Source: Acetobacteraceae bacterium
Lineage (GTDB): Bacteria > Pseudomonadota > Alphaproteobacteria > Acetobacterales > Acetobacteraceae
DNA: 51,411 bases
Reading direction: 5' to 3'
Assembly (NCBI GenBank): GCA_947371015.1
Contig: CANBNK010000025.1
Location: forward strand, 1 to 51,411
Part shown: positions 1 through 7,460 of the stretch, piece after piece
Layout of the letters: the number at the start of each line of letters is the position of its first letter
How positions within the stretch are numbered: the stretch's first letter is position 1
Program-made: the position numbers and the translations under genes
Notes under the pieces: model-generated
Told to the model about the DNA's origin: nothing
What the model saw: only the letters and a program-made list of their open reading frames with translations
Database searches by the model: none

Positions 1-67
1 CCGGCACCAACGCCTCCGGACTCACATAGCTGAACATCGAGCCCGTCTGCCGATCCGATCCGCGCAT
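1..67 (-). CDS. IS5-type transposase, N-terminal fragment (runs off the left edge)
   Basis: Reading the minus strand from an ATG at 67 gives 22 codons with no stop before the window edge. The peptide starts MRGSDRQTGSMFSYVSPEA, the typical N-terminus of DUF772-containing IS5/IS1182-like transposases, in which an 'MRG(S/A)D...(L/M)FSYV' opening precedes a 'HPLR' motif. Only the start is visible, so it cannot be judged whether the element is intact. No terminal inverted repeat was recognised between this start and the next gene. This is the only mobile-element trace in the window. Confidence 0.6.
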   Translation of the reverse strand, partial: MRGSDRQTGSMFSYVSPEALVP

Positions 68-144
68 CGCCCCAACCCGCCGCCGCCATCATCAACAGCG
101 AATCAGACCCAGGCCGATCCGAACAGCCGAATTTCCGCAGCCTG

Positions 145-654
145 CTAGCGCCGCCGCGCCGCCCCGGCCAGAACTTCCACCTGCTCCAGCAGCGCCGCCA
201 CCTTGGCCGGGTCGCGCCCCAGCCGATGCAGCGCCCGCGCCACCTGCGCCCGGTTCGGCACCCGGTTGAGGTTCGGCCGATCCCCGGTGATATCCTGCAA
301 CGCCGCCGCCACCGCCGGCCGTGCCCGCCGCCCGCTGCCGCGCGCCACCTGCAGCAGCACCAGCTTTTCGTCCGCACCCAGCGAAGCGGCCGCCGGCAGA
401 ACCTCGGGCGCCGGCGGCGGCTCGGGCACCGGCAAGGGGCGGGAATGCTCGCTCAACGCCTTTGAGGCCAGCCCCGCCGCATTGGGCAGGTTGGGCACAT
501 AGGGCGGCCGCGCCGGCTTCGGCGGCGTTGCCGCCACCACTGGCGCAGCTACCATCGGCGCAGCGACCACTGGCGCGGCCCCTATTGGAGCGGGCGCCGC
601 CGGCTGCACCAGTGTCGCCTCGCCCCCGAAGATGCGCCGCAGCCAGCCCAACAT
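145..654 (-). CDS. Hypothetical Ala/Pro-rich protein
   Basis: A 169-residue protein of no family I recognise. It opens with MLGWLRRIFGGE, which looks like a short amphipathic or membrane-associating N-terminus. A low-complexity Ala/Pro/Val linker follows (about residues 15-90) with repeated 'PVVAAP' blocks, then a more ordered basic C-terminus with an alternating helical pattern (LQDITGDRPNLNRVPN). A longer reading frame begins at 702, but the ATG at 654 has a GGGGAG ribosome-binding site eight bases upstream, so 654 is preferred. The gene stands alone: the transposase fragment lies downstream and the DUF423 gene is divergent. GC-rich third positions support coding. Confidence 0.55.
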   Translation of the reverse strand: MLGWLRRIFGGEATLVQPAAPAPIGAAPVVAAPMVAAPVVAATPPKPARPPYVPNLPNAAGLASKALSEHSRPLPVPEPPPAPEVLPAAASLGADEKLVLLQVARGSGRRARPAVAAALQDITGDRPNLNRVPNRAQVARALHRLGRDPAKVAALLEQVEVLAGAARRR

Positions 655-845
655 GCGTTCAACTCCCCAACCACCCGCACAATATCGCGTGCCTTCGCTC
701 ACGCTAAGGATTCCAGCACCGGTTCGCTAGCGCCGGCGGCCACGGTTGCCCATGCGGCAGGCAACCGCCGGCCCACCCGCCACCGCAACAGGCACCACCC
801 CGCAGGTGATTTCCCCCAGCCGGCGTTTGCTCTAAGCCCAGGCGC

Positions 846-1211
846 ATGACTCACCACCTGCACCGCCTCTGGATCGCGCTTGGCGCCCTGGCCGGGCTGA
901 TCGCTGTCGGCCTTTCCGCCTGGGCCGCGCATGGCGCCGACCCCGCCCAGCGCCCGCTGCTGGACAGCGCGCTGACCATGCAGGGCTGGCACGCCCTGGC
1001 GCTGCTCGCCGTCGGCCTGTGGGCGGAACGCCGCCCCGGCCTGCTGCCGCATTTGGCCGGTGCCGCCTTCGCGCTGGGCATGCTGTGCTTCTGCGCCGCG
1101 GTCTGGTCGCTGGCGCTGCGCGGCGTCTCGCTCGGCCCGCTGGCGCCCATCGGCGGCACCACGCTGATGCTGGGCTGGGCGCTGCTGCTGGTCTCGGCGC
1201 TGAAGCGGTGA
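846..1211 (+). CDS. DUF423 family small membrane protein (YgdD-like)
   Basis: A 121-residue integral membrane protein with four predicted hydrophobic helices (about residues 8-26, 43-59, 66-88 and 97-117). The conserved DUF423/UPF0382 pattern is visible: an early 'GA..G...G..AHG' (here AWAAHGAD), a central 'W.....Q.WHALALL' stretch and a terminal 'P.GG..ML.GW' segment (IGGTTLMLGWALLL). The cellular role of the family is unknown. The stop overlaps the GTG start of the next gene (GTGA), so the two are probably translationally coupled. The same pairing of a DUF423 gene with an RlmM-type methyltransferase is plausible as an operon but I cannot check its conservation here. Confidence 0.85.
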   Translation: MTHHLHRLWIALGALAGLIAVGLSAWAAHGADPAQRPLLDSALTMQGWHALALLAVGLWAERRPGLLPHLAGAAFALGMLCFCAAVWSLALRGVSLGPLAPIGGTTLMLGWALLLVSALKR

Positions 1212-2119
1212 CGGCCGCCGCCTACCTGGCCGCGGAAGGCTTCCAGCCCGAACTGGCCGAGGAGCTGCGTCGCGCCGGGCGCCGCATCTCCGCCTGGCAC
1301 GGGCTGCTCGCGCTCTCGCCGGAACCCGCCCATCAGGCCGCCTGGGCGCTGGACATCTGGGACGCGCCGGTCGAACTCGCCGCCCCCAGCGTCAAGGCCG
1401 CGGCCGATGCGCTGCGCGGCATCCAGCGCAACTGGTCGCTCTACAGCGCCGCGCATCACCGCCGCGCCCTGCTGATCCAGGAACGCCTGCCGCCGTTGAA
1501 GCCGAAGCCGCTGGCCTTCCCCGCCGCCGCGCCCACCGGCCACCTGGGCGGCTGGACCCTGCTGACGCCGGAGACGCTGCTGGCCAGCCCGACCAAATCC
1601 AGCCCCTTCCTCGGCGGCGCCGTGCAGTTCGTGGAGGACCGCGAAGGCCCGCCCAGCCGTGCCTACCTGAAGCTGTGGGAAGCCCTGGTCCGCGCCGGCC
1701 GCTGGCCCGGCCCGGGCGAGACCTGCCTGGACCTGGGTGCCTGCCCCGGCGGCTGGACCTGGGCGCTGGCGCAGCTGGGCGCCACCGTGGTGGCGGTGGA
1801 CAAGGCGCCGCTGGACCCGCGCGTGGTGGCCATGCCCGGCGTCTCCGTGCGGCAGGAAAGCGCCTTCGGCATGGAACCGAAGGAGGAGCCGGCGGTGGAC
1901 TGGCTGTTCAGCGACGTCATCTGCTACCCAGCCCGGCTGCTGAACCTGGTGCGCCGCTGGCTGGACGCGGACAAGGCGCGCAACTTCGTCTGCACCATCA
2001 AGTTCCAGGGCGAGACGGACCACGACATAGCAGCCGAGTTCGCCGCCCTGCCCGGGGCCCGGCTGTTCCACGGCGCCCACAACAAGCATGAGCTGATGTT
2101 CACCCTGCTGCGCGGCTAG
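1208..2119 (+). CDS. RlmM-like 23S rRNA 2'-O-ribose methyltransferase (FtsJ-type)
   Basis: A 303-residue SAM-dependent methyltransferase. The C-terminal half carries a Rossmann FtsJ-type fold: the SAM loop is LDLGACPGGWTWAL, followed by AVDKAPL, DWLFSDVIC and CTIKFQG, then a terminal HNKHELMFTLL. The spaced K-D-K-E residues match 2'-O-ribose methyltransferases, and the overall layout (N-terminal substrate domain plus FtsJ domain) matches RlmM, which methylates C2498 of 23S rRNA in E. coli. The protein is shorter than E. coli RlmM (about 366 residues). The start is the GTG at 1208, overlapping the preceding stop; an upstream in-frame extension to 1019 lies entirely inside the DUF423 gene and is rejected. 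The TAG stop lies inside a palindromic repeat. Confidence 0.75.
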   Translation: MTAAAYLAAEGFQPELAEELRRAGRRISAWHGLLALSPEPAHQAAWALDIWDAPVELAAPSVKAAADALRGIQRNWSLYSAAHHRRALLIQERLPPLKPKPLAFPAAAPTGHLGGWTLLTPETLLASPTKSSPFLGGAVQFVEDREGPPSRAYLKLWEALVRAGRWPGPGETCLDLGACPGGWTWALAQLGATVVAVDKAPLDPRVVAMPGVSVRQESAFGMEPKEEPAVDWLFSDVICYPARLLNLVRRWLDADKARNFVCTIKFQGETDHDIAAEFAALPGARLFHGAHNKHELMFTLLRG

Positions 2120-2159
2120 AGCATACTGCGTTTGCATGCGCTCACGCGGCACGCTCTAG
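2116..2159. repeat. Dispersed palindromic element overlapping a stop codon
   Basis: An imperfect 44-bp palindrome bounded by CTAGAGC (2116-2122) and GCTCTAG (2153-2159). The inner arms pair partly, with A-C mismatches and G-T wobbles. The bounding TAGAGC/GCTCTA is the same as in two palindromes at 41.6 kb, which suggests a family of intergenic repeats. The TAG stop codon of the upstream methyltransferase (2117-2119) lies inside the left arm. An AT-richer tail follows to about 2220, with nothing else recognisable before the next gene at 2396. Confidence 0.6.
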
Positions 2160-2395
2160 CTTTTTGACAATCGCGGGATTCAACGTTTTCGGCGATTCCG
2201 CCTCAACGCATCCCGCTTTAGCCCAGCGCCGGGTATCGGTGCGCGGCTTTCAGGCAGCCCATGGGCAGGGATGCCCAAGGTTCCAGCACCCTGCCCTTGC
2301 CTGCGGCGTTTTCGTCGGTTTCCGGCGCCTGTCGCCTGGACGAGATCGCCGGGCTGCCAGCATGCTGGCGCCTACGCCATTGCGGGACGCTGCCC

Positions 2396-3361
2396 ATGAT
2401 CCGTCGCCGAACCCTGCTGACCGCCCCCCTGTTGGCGGCGCCGCGCCTGGGGCAGGCCCAGGACAGTTTCCCCAACCGCAGCATCACGCTGACCGTGCCG
2501 CTGACCGCCGGCGGGCCGGCCGATGTGGTGTTCCGGCCCATGGGCAATGCGTTGCAGGCCGAATGGGGCCAGCCCGTGGTGCTGGACTATCGCCCCGGCG
2601 CCGGTGGCACGCTGGCGATGGACATGGCCATCCGCGCCCGGCCGGATGGGCATACCCTGGCCATCTGCTCGAACAGCCAGTTCAGCATCGCGCCCTTCCT
2701 GTTCCCGATGCCCTATGACAACGACCGCTCCTATGTGCCGGTGGTGATGGCGGCGGGCGCCCCGAGCTTCGTCGTGATCAATCGCTCGGTGCCGGCCACG
2801 ACGCTGGCGGAGTTCCTGGCCCTGGCGCGTCGCCAACCGGACAGCATGAGCTTCGCCACCGCCGGCGTCGGCTTCACCAGCCATCTGGCCACCGAACTCC
2901 TCATGGCGCGCGCCGGCGTCTCTATGCTGCATGTGCCCTATCGCGGGGGATCGCCCGCCAGCCAGGCGCTGCTGACCGGCGAGGTGCAGATGAACTTCAT
3001 GGAGGCGGCCTTCCTGACGGGACTGCTGCCCACCGGCAACCTGCGCCCACTGGCGGTCACCAGCGCCACGCGGCATCCGCTGTTCCCCGATGTGCCGACG
3101 GTCGCGGAAGCGGCGATCCCCGGCTTTGAGACCGGCACCTACTGGGGCCTGGTCGCGCCTGCCGCCACCCCGGCGCCGGTGCTGGCAAAGCTGCGCACGA
3201 CCACCCAGCGGTTCTTCGGCAGCACAGCCGAGCGCGAGCGCCTGACCCAGGCCGGTTTCCTGCCGATCGCGGGCGACGCCGCGGTGTTCGACCGGCTGAA
3301 GGCGGAGGAATCCGCGAAGTGGGGCAAACTGATCAGGGATCGGAATATCCGCGTGACCTGA
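2396..3361 (+). CDS. Bug/TctC-type periplasmic solute receptor
   Basis: A 321-residue secreted substrate-binding protein of the Bug family (tripartite tricarboxylate receptor, TctC). It begins MIRRRTLLTAPLLAAPRLGQ, a twin-arginine-like signal peptide. The mature part opens FPNRSITLTVPLTAGGPADV, the usual Bug ligand-loop motif, and later has HVPYRGGSPASQALLTGEVQ and a 'VPT..EA..PGFE' segment. Family members bind carboxylates or amides; the ligand cannot be read from sequence. No TctA/TctB membrane genes are nearby, so it is an orphan receptor. The ATG at 2396 fits the signal peptide; a longer frame to 2261 is rejected. Confidence 0.9.
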   Translation: MIRRRTLLTAPLLAAPRLGQAQDSFPNRSITLTVPLTAGGPADVVFRPMGNALQAEWGQPVVLDYRPGAGGTLAMDMAIRARPDGHTLAICSNSQFSIAPFLFPMPYDNDRSYVPVVMAAGAPSFVVINRSVPATTLAEFLALARRQPDSMSFATAGVGFTSHLATELLMARAGVSMLHVPYRGGSPASQALLTGEVQMNFMEAAFLTGLLPTGNLRPLAVTSATRHPLFPDVPTVAEAAIPGFETGTYWGLVAPAATPAPVLAKLRTTTQRFFGSTAERERLTQAGFLPIAGDAAVFDRLKAEESAKWGKLIRDRNIRVT

Positions 3362-3416
3362 GGGTGTTGTGGCTGGGCGTTGGGCCCCTGCCCTTCGGCG
3401 ACCACCTCGCGGGCGA

Positions 3417-4625
3417 TCACCCGCCAGCCAGGCTGGCCTTGCCCTTCACCGGCACCCCGGTGCGCGCCCATAGCGCCAGCCCCAGCGCGCCCATCCCGGC
3501 CAGCGCGAAGGCGCCGGCATAGCCGACCAGCCCGATCCCCACGCCAAAGGCCAGCGACCCCATGCTCTGGCCAAGGAACAGCGCCAGCGCGAAGCCGGCC
3601 ATGGCGGTGCCGCGGGCTTCCGGCAGCGCTTCGGTGGCGCGCGCCTGCAGCACGCCATGGAACATGTAGAACGCCATGCCCAGCCAGATCTGCAACGCCA
3701 CCACCACCGGCCAGGAAGGCGCCAGCGCCAGCCCGCCCAGCCCCAGCGCCAGGCCAACCCCACCGCGCAGCAGCAGCCGACGCTCGCCGAAATACCCCAC
3801 CAGACGCCGCGCCAGCCGGGTGTAGGCGAAGGCGCCGGCGCCAAACCCCGCGACCACCAGGCCCGACAGCGCGGTGGACAGGCCAAAATCCTGGATCAGG
3901 TAGGACCCGACAAAGGGGAACGCTCCGCCGAACAACAGGAAGCCATTGCCGAAGGCGGCCAGCACCAGCCAGCGCCCGGCAGGGCGGCCGAGCAGCACGG
4001 CATAAGCTTCCAGCGTGCGTTGGCCGGTGGTGGGCTGCGGCCGCGCCGTCAGCATCGGCAGGCCGAGCCGCCAGACCAGCAACCCTCCCGCCGCCAGCGC
4101 CAGCAGCCCCAGCAGCAGGAACACGCTGCGCCAGCCGGCCACGCCGCCCAGCACTCCCGCCACCGGGCCGGTGACCAGCTGCGCCATGACCATGCCGGTG
4201 CTGAAGCGGCCCAGCACCGCCTGCCGGTCTGCATAGGGCACCACGTCACCCAGATAGGCGATCATCAGCGGGATCACCGCGCCGGCGGCCAGGCCCGCCA
4301 GGGCACGCAGCACGGTCAGGGTGCCGAGGCTGCCGGCCAGCACGCTCAGCAGCGTGAACACCGCATAGGCGAGCACCGCCAGGCAGGCGACGCGCAGCTT
4401 GCCATAGCGGTCCCCCAGCGGCCCGAAGCCGAGCTGCCCGAGGCCATAGGGCAGCAGGAACCCCGCCACCAACCAGGCCGCGCCGGAGACCGGCACGGCG
4501 AACTCGCCGGCCACCATGGGCAACAAGGGGTCCAGCAGCCGCATGCCGGAGCCGGTGGTGTAGCTGGCGAAGGCCAGCAGGCCGATCGGCACGAGGAGAG
4601 CGAGGCGGGATGGGTCAGCCGACAT
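3417..4625 (-). CDS. MFS transporter (DHA1-like)
   Basis: A 402-residue protein with about twelve hydrophobic helices, as expected of a major facilitator superfamily exporter/permease. The loop 2-3 signature appears as FGPLGDRYGKLRV, and a motif-C-like segment (VTGPVAGVLGGVAGW) follows in helix 5, which favours the drug/proton antiporter (DHA1) type. The substrate is unknown. The start at 4625 begins MSADPSRLALLVPIGLLAF. A frame open upstream to 5015 only reads through the tandem repeat and the antisense of the next gene. The gene is divergent from the MaoC-Bug pair, with a minisatellite in the shared promoter region. Confidence 0.85.
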   Translation of the reverse strand: MSADPSRLALLVPIGLLAFASYTTGSGMRLLDPLLPMVAGEFAVPVSGAAWLVAGFLLPYGLGQLGFGPLGDRYGKLRVACLAVLAYAVFTLLSVLAGSLGTLTVLRALAGLAAGAVIPLMIAYLGDVVPYADRQAVLGRFSTGMVMAQLVTGPVAGVLGGVAGWRSVFLLLGLLALAAGGLLVWRLGLPMLTARPQPTTGQRTLEAYAVLLGRPAGRWLVLAAFGNGFLLFGGAFPFVGSYLIQDFGLSTALSGLVVAGFGAGAFAYTRLARRLVGYFGERRLLLRGGVGLALGLGGLALAPSWPVVVALQIWLGMAFYMFHGVLQARATEALPEARGTAMAGFALALFLGQSMGSLAFGVGIGLVGYAGAFALAGMGALGLALWARTGVPVKGKASLAGG

Positions 4626-4681
4626 GTCCCGGCAAAGGGGCGCCCGCGCGCCGTTGGCGTCAAGCGGGGGCGTCGCGCGAA

Positions 4682-4817
4682 GCGCGCGGGGTTGAGTTCG
4701 CGAAGGCGCGCGGGGTCGAGTTCGCGAAGGCGTGCGGGGTCGAGCGCGCGAAGGCGCACGGGGTCGAGCGCGCGAAGGCGCGCGGGGTCGAGCGCGCGAA
4801 GGCGCGCGGGAATGAGC
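4682..4817. repeat. 24-bp tandem repeat (five full units plus a partial one)
   Basis: Five successive 24-bp units start at 4682, 4706, 4730, 4754 and 4778, followed by a decaying sixth to about 4817. Each unit is GCGCGCGGGG followed by a variable TCGAG(T/C)(T/G)CGCGAAG. The last four units differ from one another at only a few positions. The array fills most of the 256-bp spacer between the divergent MFS and MaoC genes. Because 24 is a multiple of three, it keeps frames open on both strands (an apparent RGVERAKA octapeptide on plus), which explains spurious long ORFs here. No signal was seen that it is translated. Confidence 0.9.
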
Positions 4818-4881
4818 ACACGGACCTGCCGCGTTGACAGCGCGGCGCCCGCCGCTTCTGCTGCCGGGCAAGGAGACGCCC

Positions 4882-5364
4882 ATGCCCAACCAAGACGTGC
4901 CCCTGCTCGGCCAGGGCTTCAACTGGACCGAACTCACCGAGGGCGACCGGTTTCGGAGTTTCGGCCGCACCGTGACCGAACATGACCTTATGGGCTTCGT
5001 CGCGCTGTGCGGCATGCAGGAACCGCTGTTCGTGGATGTGACCCATCCCGGGGCGCTCGGCGCCCGGCCGGTGCCGGGCGTGCTGACCTATGCGCTGATC
5101 GAGGGGTTGCTGCTGCGCGGCATGGTGCACGGCACCGGCCTGGCCATGCTGGAAAGCGATATCCGCCCGGTGGCGCCGGTGCGCGTCGGCGATACCGTGC
5201 ATGCCCTGGTGGAGGTCACCGAGGTGCGGCCGACCAGCAAGGGCAACCGCGCCGTGGTCACCAGCGCGGTGCAGGTGCTGAACCAGCATGCTACGGTGGT
5301 GATGGAATACACGGTGAAGCGGCTGCTGGCCGGGCCACCGGATACCATGGGAGAAAACGCATGA
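4882..5364 (+). CDS. MaoC-like hot-dog dehydratase/thioesterase-fold protein
   Basis: A 160-residue MaoC-family protein. Visible features are the opening 'F.E...GD.F.SFGRTVTEHD', a central FVALCGMQEPLFVD in place of the usual '(Q)D.NPLH.D' and then ARPVPGVLTYALIEGLL, corresponding to the hydratase-2 region. The family hydrates enoyl-CoA-type substrates; the altered active-site segment makes the precise reaction uncertain. The ATG at 4882 has an AAGGAG site six to seven bases upstream and is chosen over an earlier in-frame start at 4834. It is followed by a Bug receptor with an ATGA overlap, so enzyme and receptor are co-translated and probably serve the same organic-acid substrate. Confidence 0.8.
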   Translation: MPNQDVPLLGQGFNWTELTEGDRFRSFGRTVTEHDLMGFVALCGMQEPLFVDVTHPGALGARPVPGVLTYALIEGLLLRGMVHGTGLAMLESDIRPVAPVRVGDTVHALVEVTEVRPTSKGNRAVVTSAVQVLNQHATVVMEYTVKRLLAGPPDTMGENA

Positions 5365-6329
5365 TCATTCGTCGGCACCTGCTGCTGGCGCCGGGGCTGC
5401 TGGCCATGCCGGCCCTGGCCCAGGGCGCGTTTCCCAACCGGCCGGTCCGGCTGGTGGTGGCTTTCCCGGCCGGCGGGCCGACCGACGTGCTGGCGCGCGT
5501 CATCGGCGAACGCATGGCGGTGGATCTGGGCCAGCCGGTGGTGATCGAGAATCGCGGCGGCGCCAATGGCAACATCGCCGCCGAGGCGGTCAGCAAGATG
5601 GACGCCGATGGCTACAACCTGCTGTACAATACCAGTTCCATCGCCATCAGCCGCGCGCTGTACAAGCGCCTGGCCTATGACGTGCTGCGCGACCTGGCGC
5701 CGGTGGCGCTGACCGCGGCGGCGCCGTCCTTGATGGTGGTGAACCCGGGGCTGCCGGTGCGCAACGCCACGGAGTTCGCCGCCTGGGCCAAGGCAAACAG
5801 CGGCAAGATCAGCTATTCCAGCGGCGGCGTCGGCAATGCCAGCCACCTGCAGGCCTTCATGGTGATGAAGCATATCGGCGCCGAGGCGGTGCACGTGCCC
5901 TACCGCGGCACTGCGGCGGCGCTGACCGACGTGGCCGCGGGCAATGTGCAGTTCATGTCGGATGCGCTGAACACCGCCCTGCCGCTGGCCCGCGGCGGCC
6001 AGGTGCGGGCGATTGCGGTCACGACGGGGCGGCGTTCCGCGCAGCTGCCGGAGGTGCCGACCATGGCCGAGAGCGGACTGATGCCGGCCGATTTCGACAG
6101 CGGCATCTGGCAGGGCATCATGGCGCCGGCGCGGACCCCGCCGGAGGTGGTGGCGCGGCTGAACCAGGCGGTGAACGCGGCGCTGCGGGAGCCTGGCGTG
6201 GCGGCGCGGGTGGACCAGATGGGCGCCTGGCCGACCGGCGGCAGCCCGGCGGACTACAAGCGCTACCTGGATGCCGAGATCGCGCTGTGGGCGCGGATTG
6301 TGCCGGAAACCGGCGCCAGCGAGGAATAG
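5361..6329 (+). CDS. Bug/TctC-type periplasmic solute receptor (coupled to MaoC)
   Basis: A 322-residue Bug receptor. The twin-arginine-like signal MIIRRHLLLAPGLLAMPALA is followed by FPNRPVRLVVAFPAGGPTDV, the canonical Bug motif, then GKISYSSGGVGNASHLQ, HVPYRGTAAALTDVAAGNVQ and LPEVPTMAESG. The length is typical of the family. The ATG overlaps the MaoC stop (ATGA), with GGGAG just upstream. Coupling to a CoA-type hydratase gene suggests uptake of a carboxylate that is then activated and hydrated, but the ligand cannot be deduced. No tctAB genes are present. Confidence 0.92.
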   Translation: MIIRRHLLLAPGLLAMPALAQGAFPNRPVRLVVAFPAGGPTDVLARVIGERMAVDLGQPVVIENRGGANGNIAAEAVSKMDADGYNLLYNTSSIAISRALYKRLAYDVLRDLAPVALTAAAPSLMVVNPGLPVRNATEFAAWAKANSGKISYSSGGVGNASHLQAFMVMKHIGAEAVHVPYRGTAAALTDVAAGNVQFMSDALNTALPLARGGQVRAIAVTTGRRSAQLPEVPTMAESGLMPADFDSGIWQGIMAPARTPPEVVARLNQAVNAALREPGVAARVDQMGAWPTGGSPADYKRYLDAEIALWARIVPETGASEE

Positions 6330-6421
6330 CGCCTGGTTGGCTGCGGCTGCCTTGTCGCTGGGGCGCGGTTGCTGCGCCTCGGCGCAGGCGAGCCGCGCTT
6401 GCGGGTTGGTGGGGGGGGCTG

Positions 6422-6446
6422 GAACACCCTTGGGTACGGGGTGTTC
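6422..6446 (+). terminator. Possible hairpin downstream of the Bug gene
   Basis: A perfect 8-bp inverted repeat GAACACCC / GGGTGTTC with a 9-nt loop lies about 90 bp after the stop at 6329. There is no run of T afterwards, so it may be a Rho-assisted terminator or simply a chance hairpin. The rest of 6330-6573 shows nothing I can name. Confidence 0.3.
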
Positions 6447-6573
6447 GGTGGTCTCGGCCGGCGCCCAGGCTTGGGCAAGGCAGGCGCGCCATCGGCACGG
6501 CCAGACCCGGGCTTTTCACGTGCGCTGGGACGCAGGGCGCGGCAGGCTGGTTGGGCAACCGGAGAACCGCGCC

Positions 6574-6942
6574 ATGGGCAATCCCTTCGTGCATGTGGAG
6601 CTTTCCAGCGTCGATGTGCCGGCCTCCAAGGGCTTCTACGGCGCGCTGTTCGACTGGAAGTTGACCGACGTACCGATGCCGGGCGGCGGGACCTACACCA
6701 TGATAGACGTGGGCGGCAGCACCGGCGGCGGCATGCTGGCCAGCCAGGTGCCGGGAGCGCCCTCGGCCTGGCTGCCCTATGTGGCGGTGGCTGACCTGAA
6801 GGCCAGCACGGCCCAGGCAGCGGCGCTGGGGGCGACTGTCATGATGGACCATGTCGAGGTGATGGGCATGGGCTGGCTGAGCATTTTCCGCGACCCGACC
6901 GGGGCGCTGCTGGGCATGTGGCAGGCCAGGGCGGCGGGGTAA
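6574..6942 (+). CDS. VOC (glyoxalase/bleomycin-resistance fold) family protein
   Basis: A 122-residue single-module vicinal-oxygen-chelate protein. It starts MGNPFVHVELSSVDVPASKG, with the usual 'F.H.E....D...S..FY...FDWK' first beta-alpha-beta repeat, and the second repeat ends RDPTGALLGMWQ, the 'DP.G...GLW' signature. His7 and Glu9 in the first strand and the RDPTGALLGMWQ strand are the likely metal-ligand region. Members range from dioxygenases to binding proteins, so the function is open. The ATG at 6574 is preceded by GGAG; a longer in-frame extension to 6271 lacks family similarity and is rejected. No operon partner. Confidence 0.85.
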   Translation: MGNPFVHVELSSVDVPASKGFYGALFDWKLTDVPMPGGGTYTMIDVGGSTGGGMLASQVPGAPSAWLPYVAVADLKASTAQAAALGATVMMDHVEVMGMGWLSIFRDPTGALLGMWQARAAG

Positions 6943-7460
6943 CCGCGGCTGGTTCTGGGCGGTTTCCCGCGGGACCGCCGGTTTCGGACAAATGGGTTGG
7001 GGTGGGCGTTGCTGGGCCGAAACCGGCAACCGCGCGGGTTTCGGACAAATGGGTTGGGACCTCCGCTGACGACAGGCGGGGTGGGGATTTCTGCGGCCGT
7101 GCGGGTTTCGGACAAATGGGCCGGGACCGCCCGGGGGCGGGGTGCTGGGGGCTGATGCGGTTGACAAAGAGCACCCGGGCGACCCCGGTTATGCGAACAT
7201 ATCAGGAACATTCGCGGTCGGCAAGGGGCGGGTCTGGCTGATGGCTCGGGCCACGTCAGGCGGGTCCCGGCGTACCACCTCAGCCTGCCTTGGCCCGGCC
7301 CGGTGGGCTGGCACCCAGCAGCAACCCAGCACCAACGCCACCACAGACCAAGGCTGCCGGGCACAAAAAAGCCGGCGCAGGGCTTTCCCCACGCCGGCTT
7401 GACTGTGGTGGGGCAGTACCCCCACCCCGACCCCCCCCGCAGGCGGGGGAGGGAGAGGTC
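6943..7460. repeat. Gene-free 518-bp region with three direct repeats of a 16-mer
   Basis: The motif GTTTCGGACAAATGGG occurs exactly three times on plus, at 6981-6996, 7038-7053 and 7105-7120. Similar flanks surround copies 2 and 3 (GCGG before, two variable bases and GGGACC after). Copy 1 is part of an 11-bp perfect inverted repeat, GCCGGTTTCGG (6977-6987) with CCGAAACCGGC (7017-7027). Spacing of 57 and 67 bp is irregular, and the intervening sequence is unrelated. No convincing gene is present. The right part holds the rpsA terminator (7365-7400) and a further GTGGGG/CCCCAC hairpin near 7405-7425. Confidence 0.75.
7365..7400 (-). terminator. Intrinsic terminator of the aroA-cmk-rpsA block
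   Basis: On the minus strand, AAGCCGGCG (7400-7392) pairs perfectly with CGCCGGCTT (7377-7369) around a 14-nt loop, followed by a run of six T (7370-7365). It lies about 60 bp beyond the rpsA stop and is the clearest Rho-independent terminator in the left half of the window. Confidence 0.9.

Noticed and set aside
4610-4837. A protein made of RGVERAKA repeats
   Set aside because: The frame exists only because the 24-bp repeat keeps all frames open; no ribosome-binding site or family match.
6977-7126. CRISPR array
   Set aside because: Only three 16-bp repeats with unequal 41- and 51-bp intervals and no cas genes.
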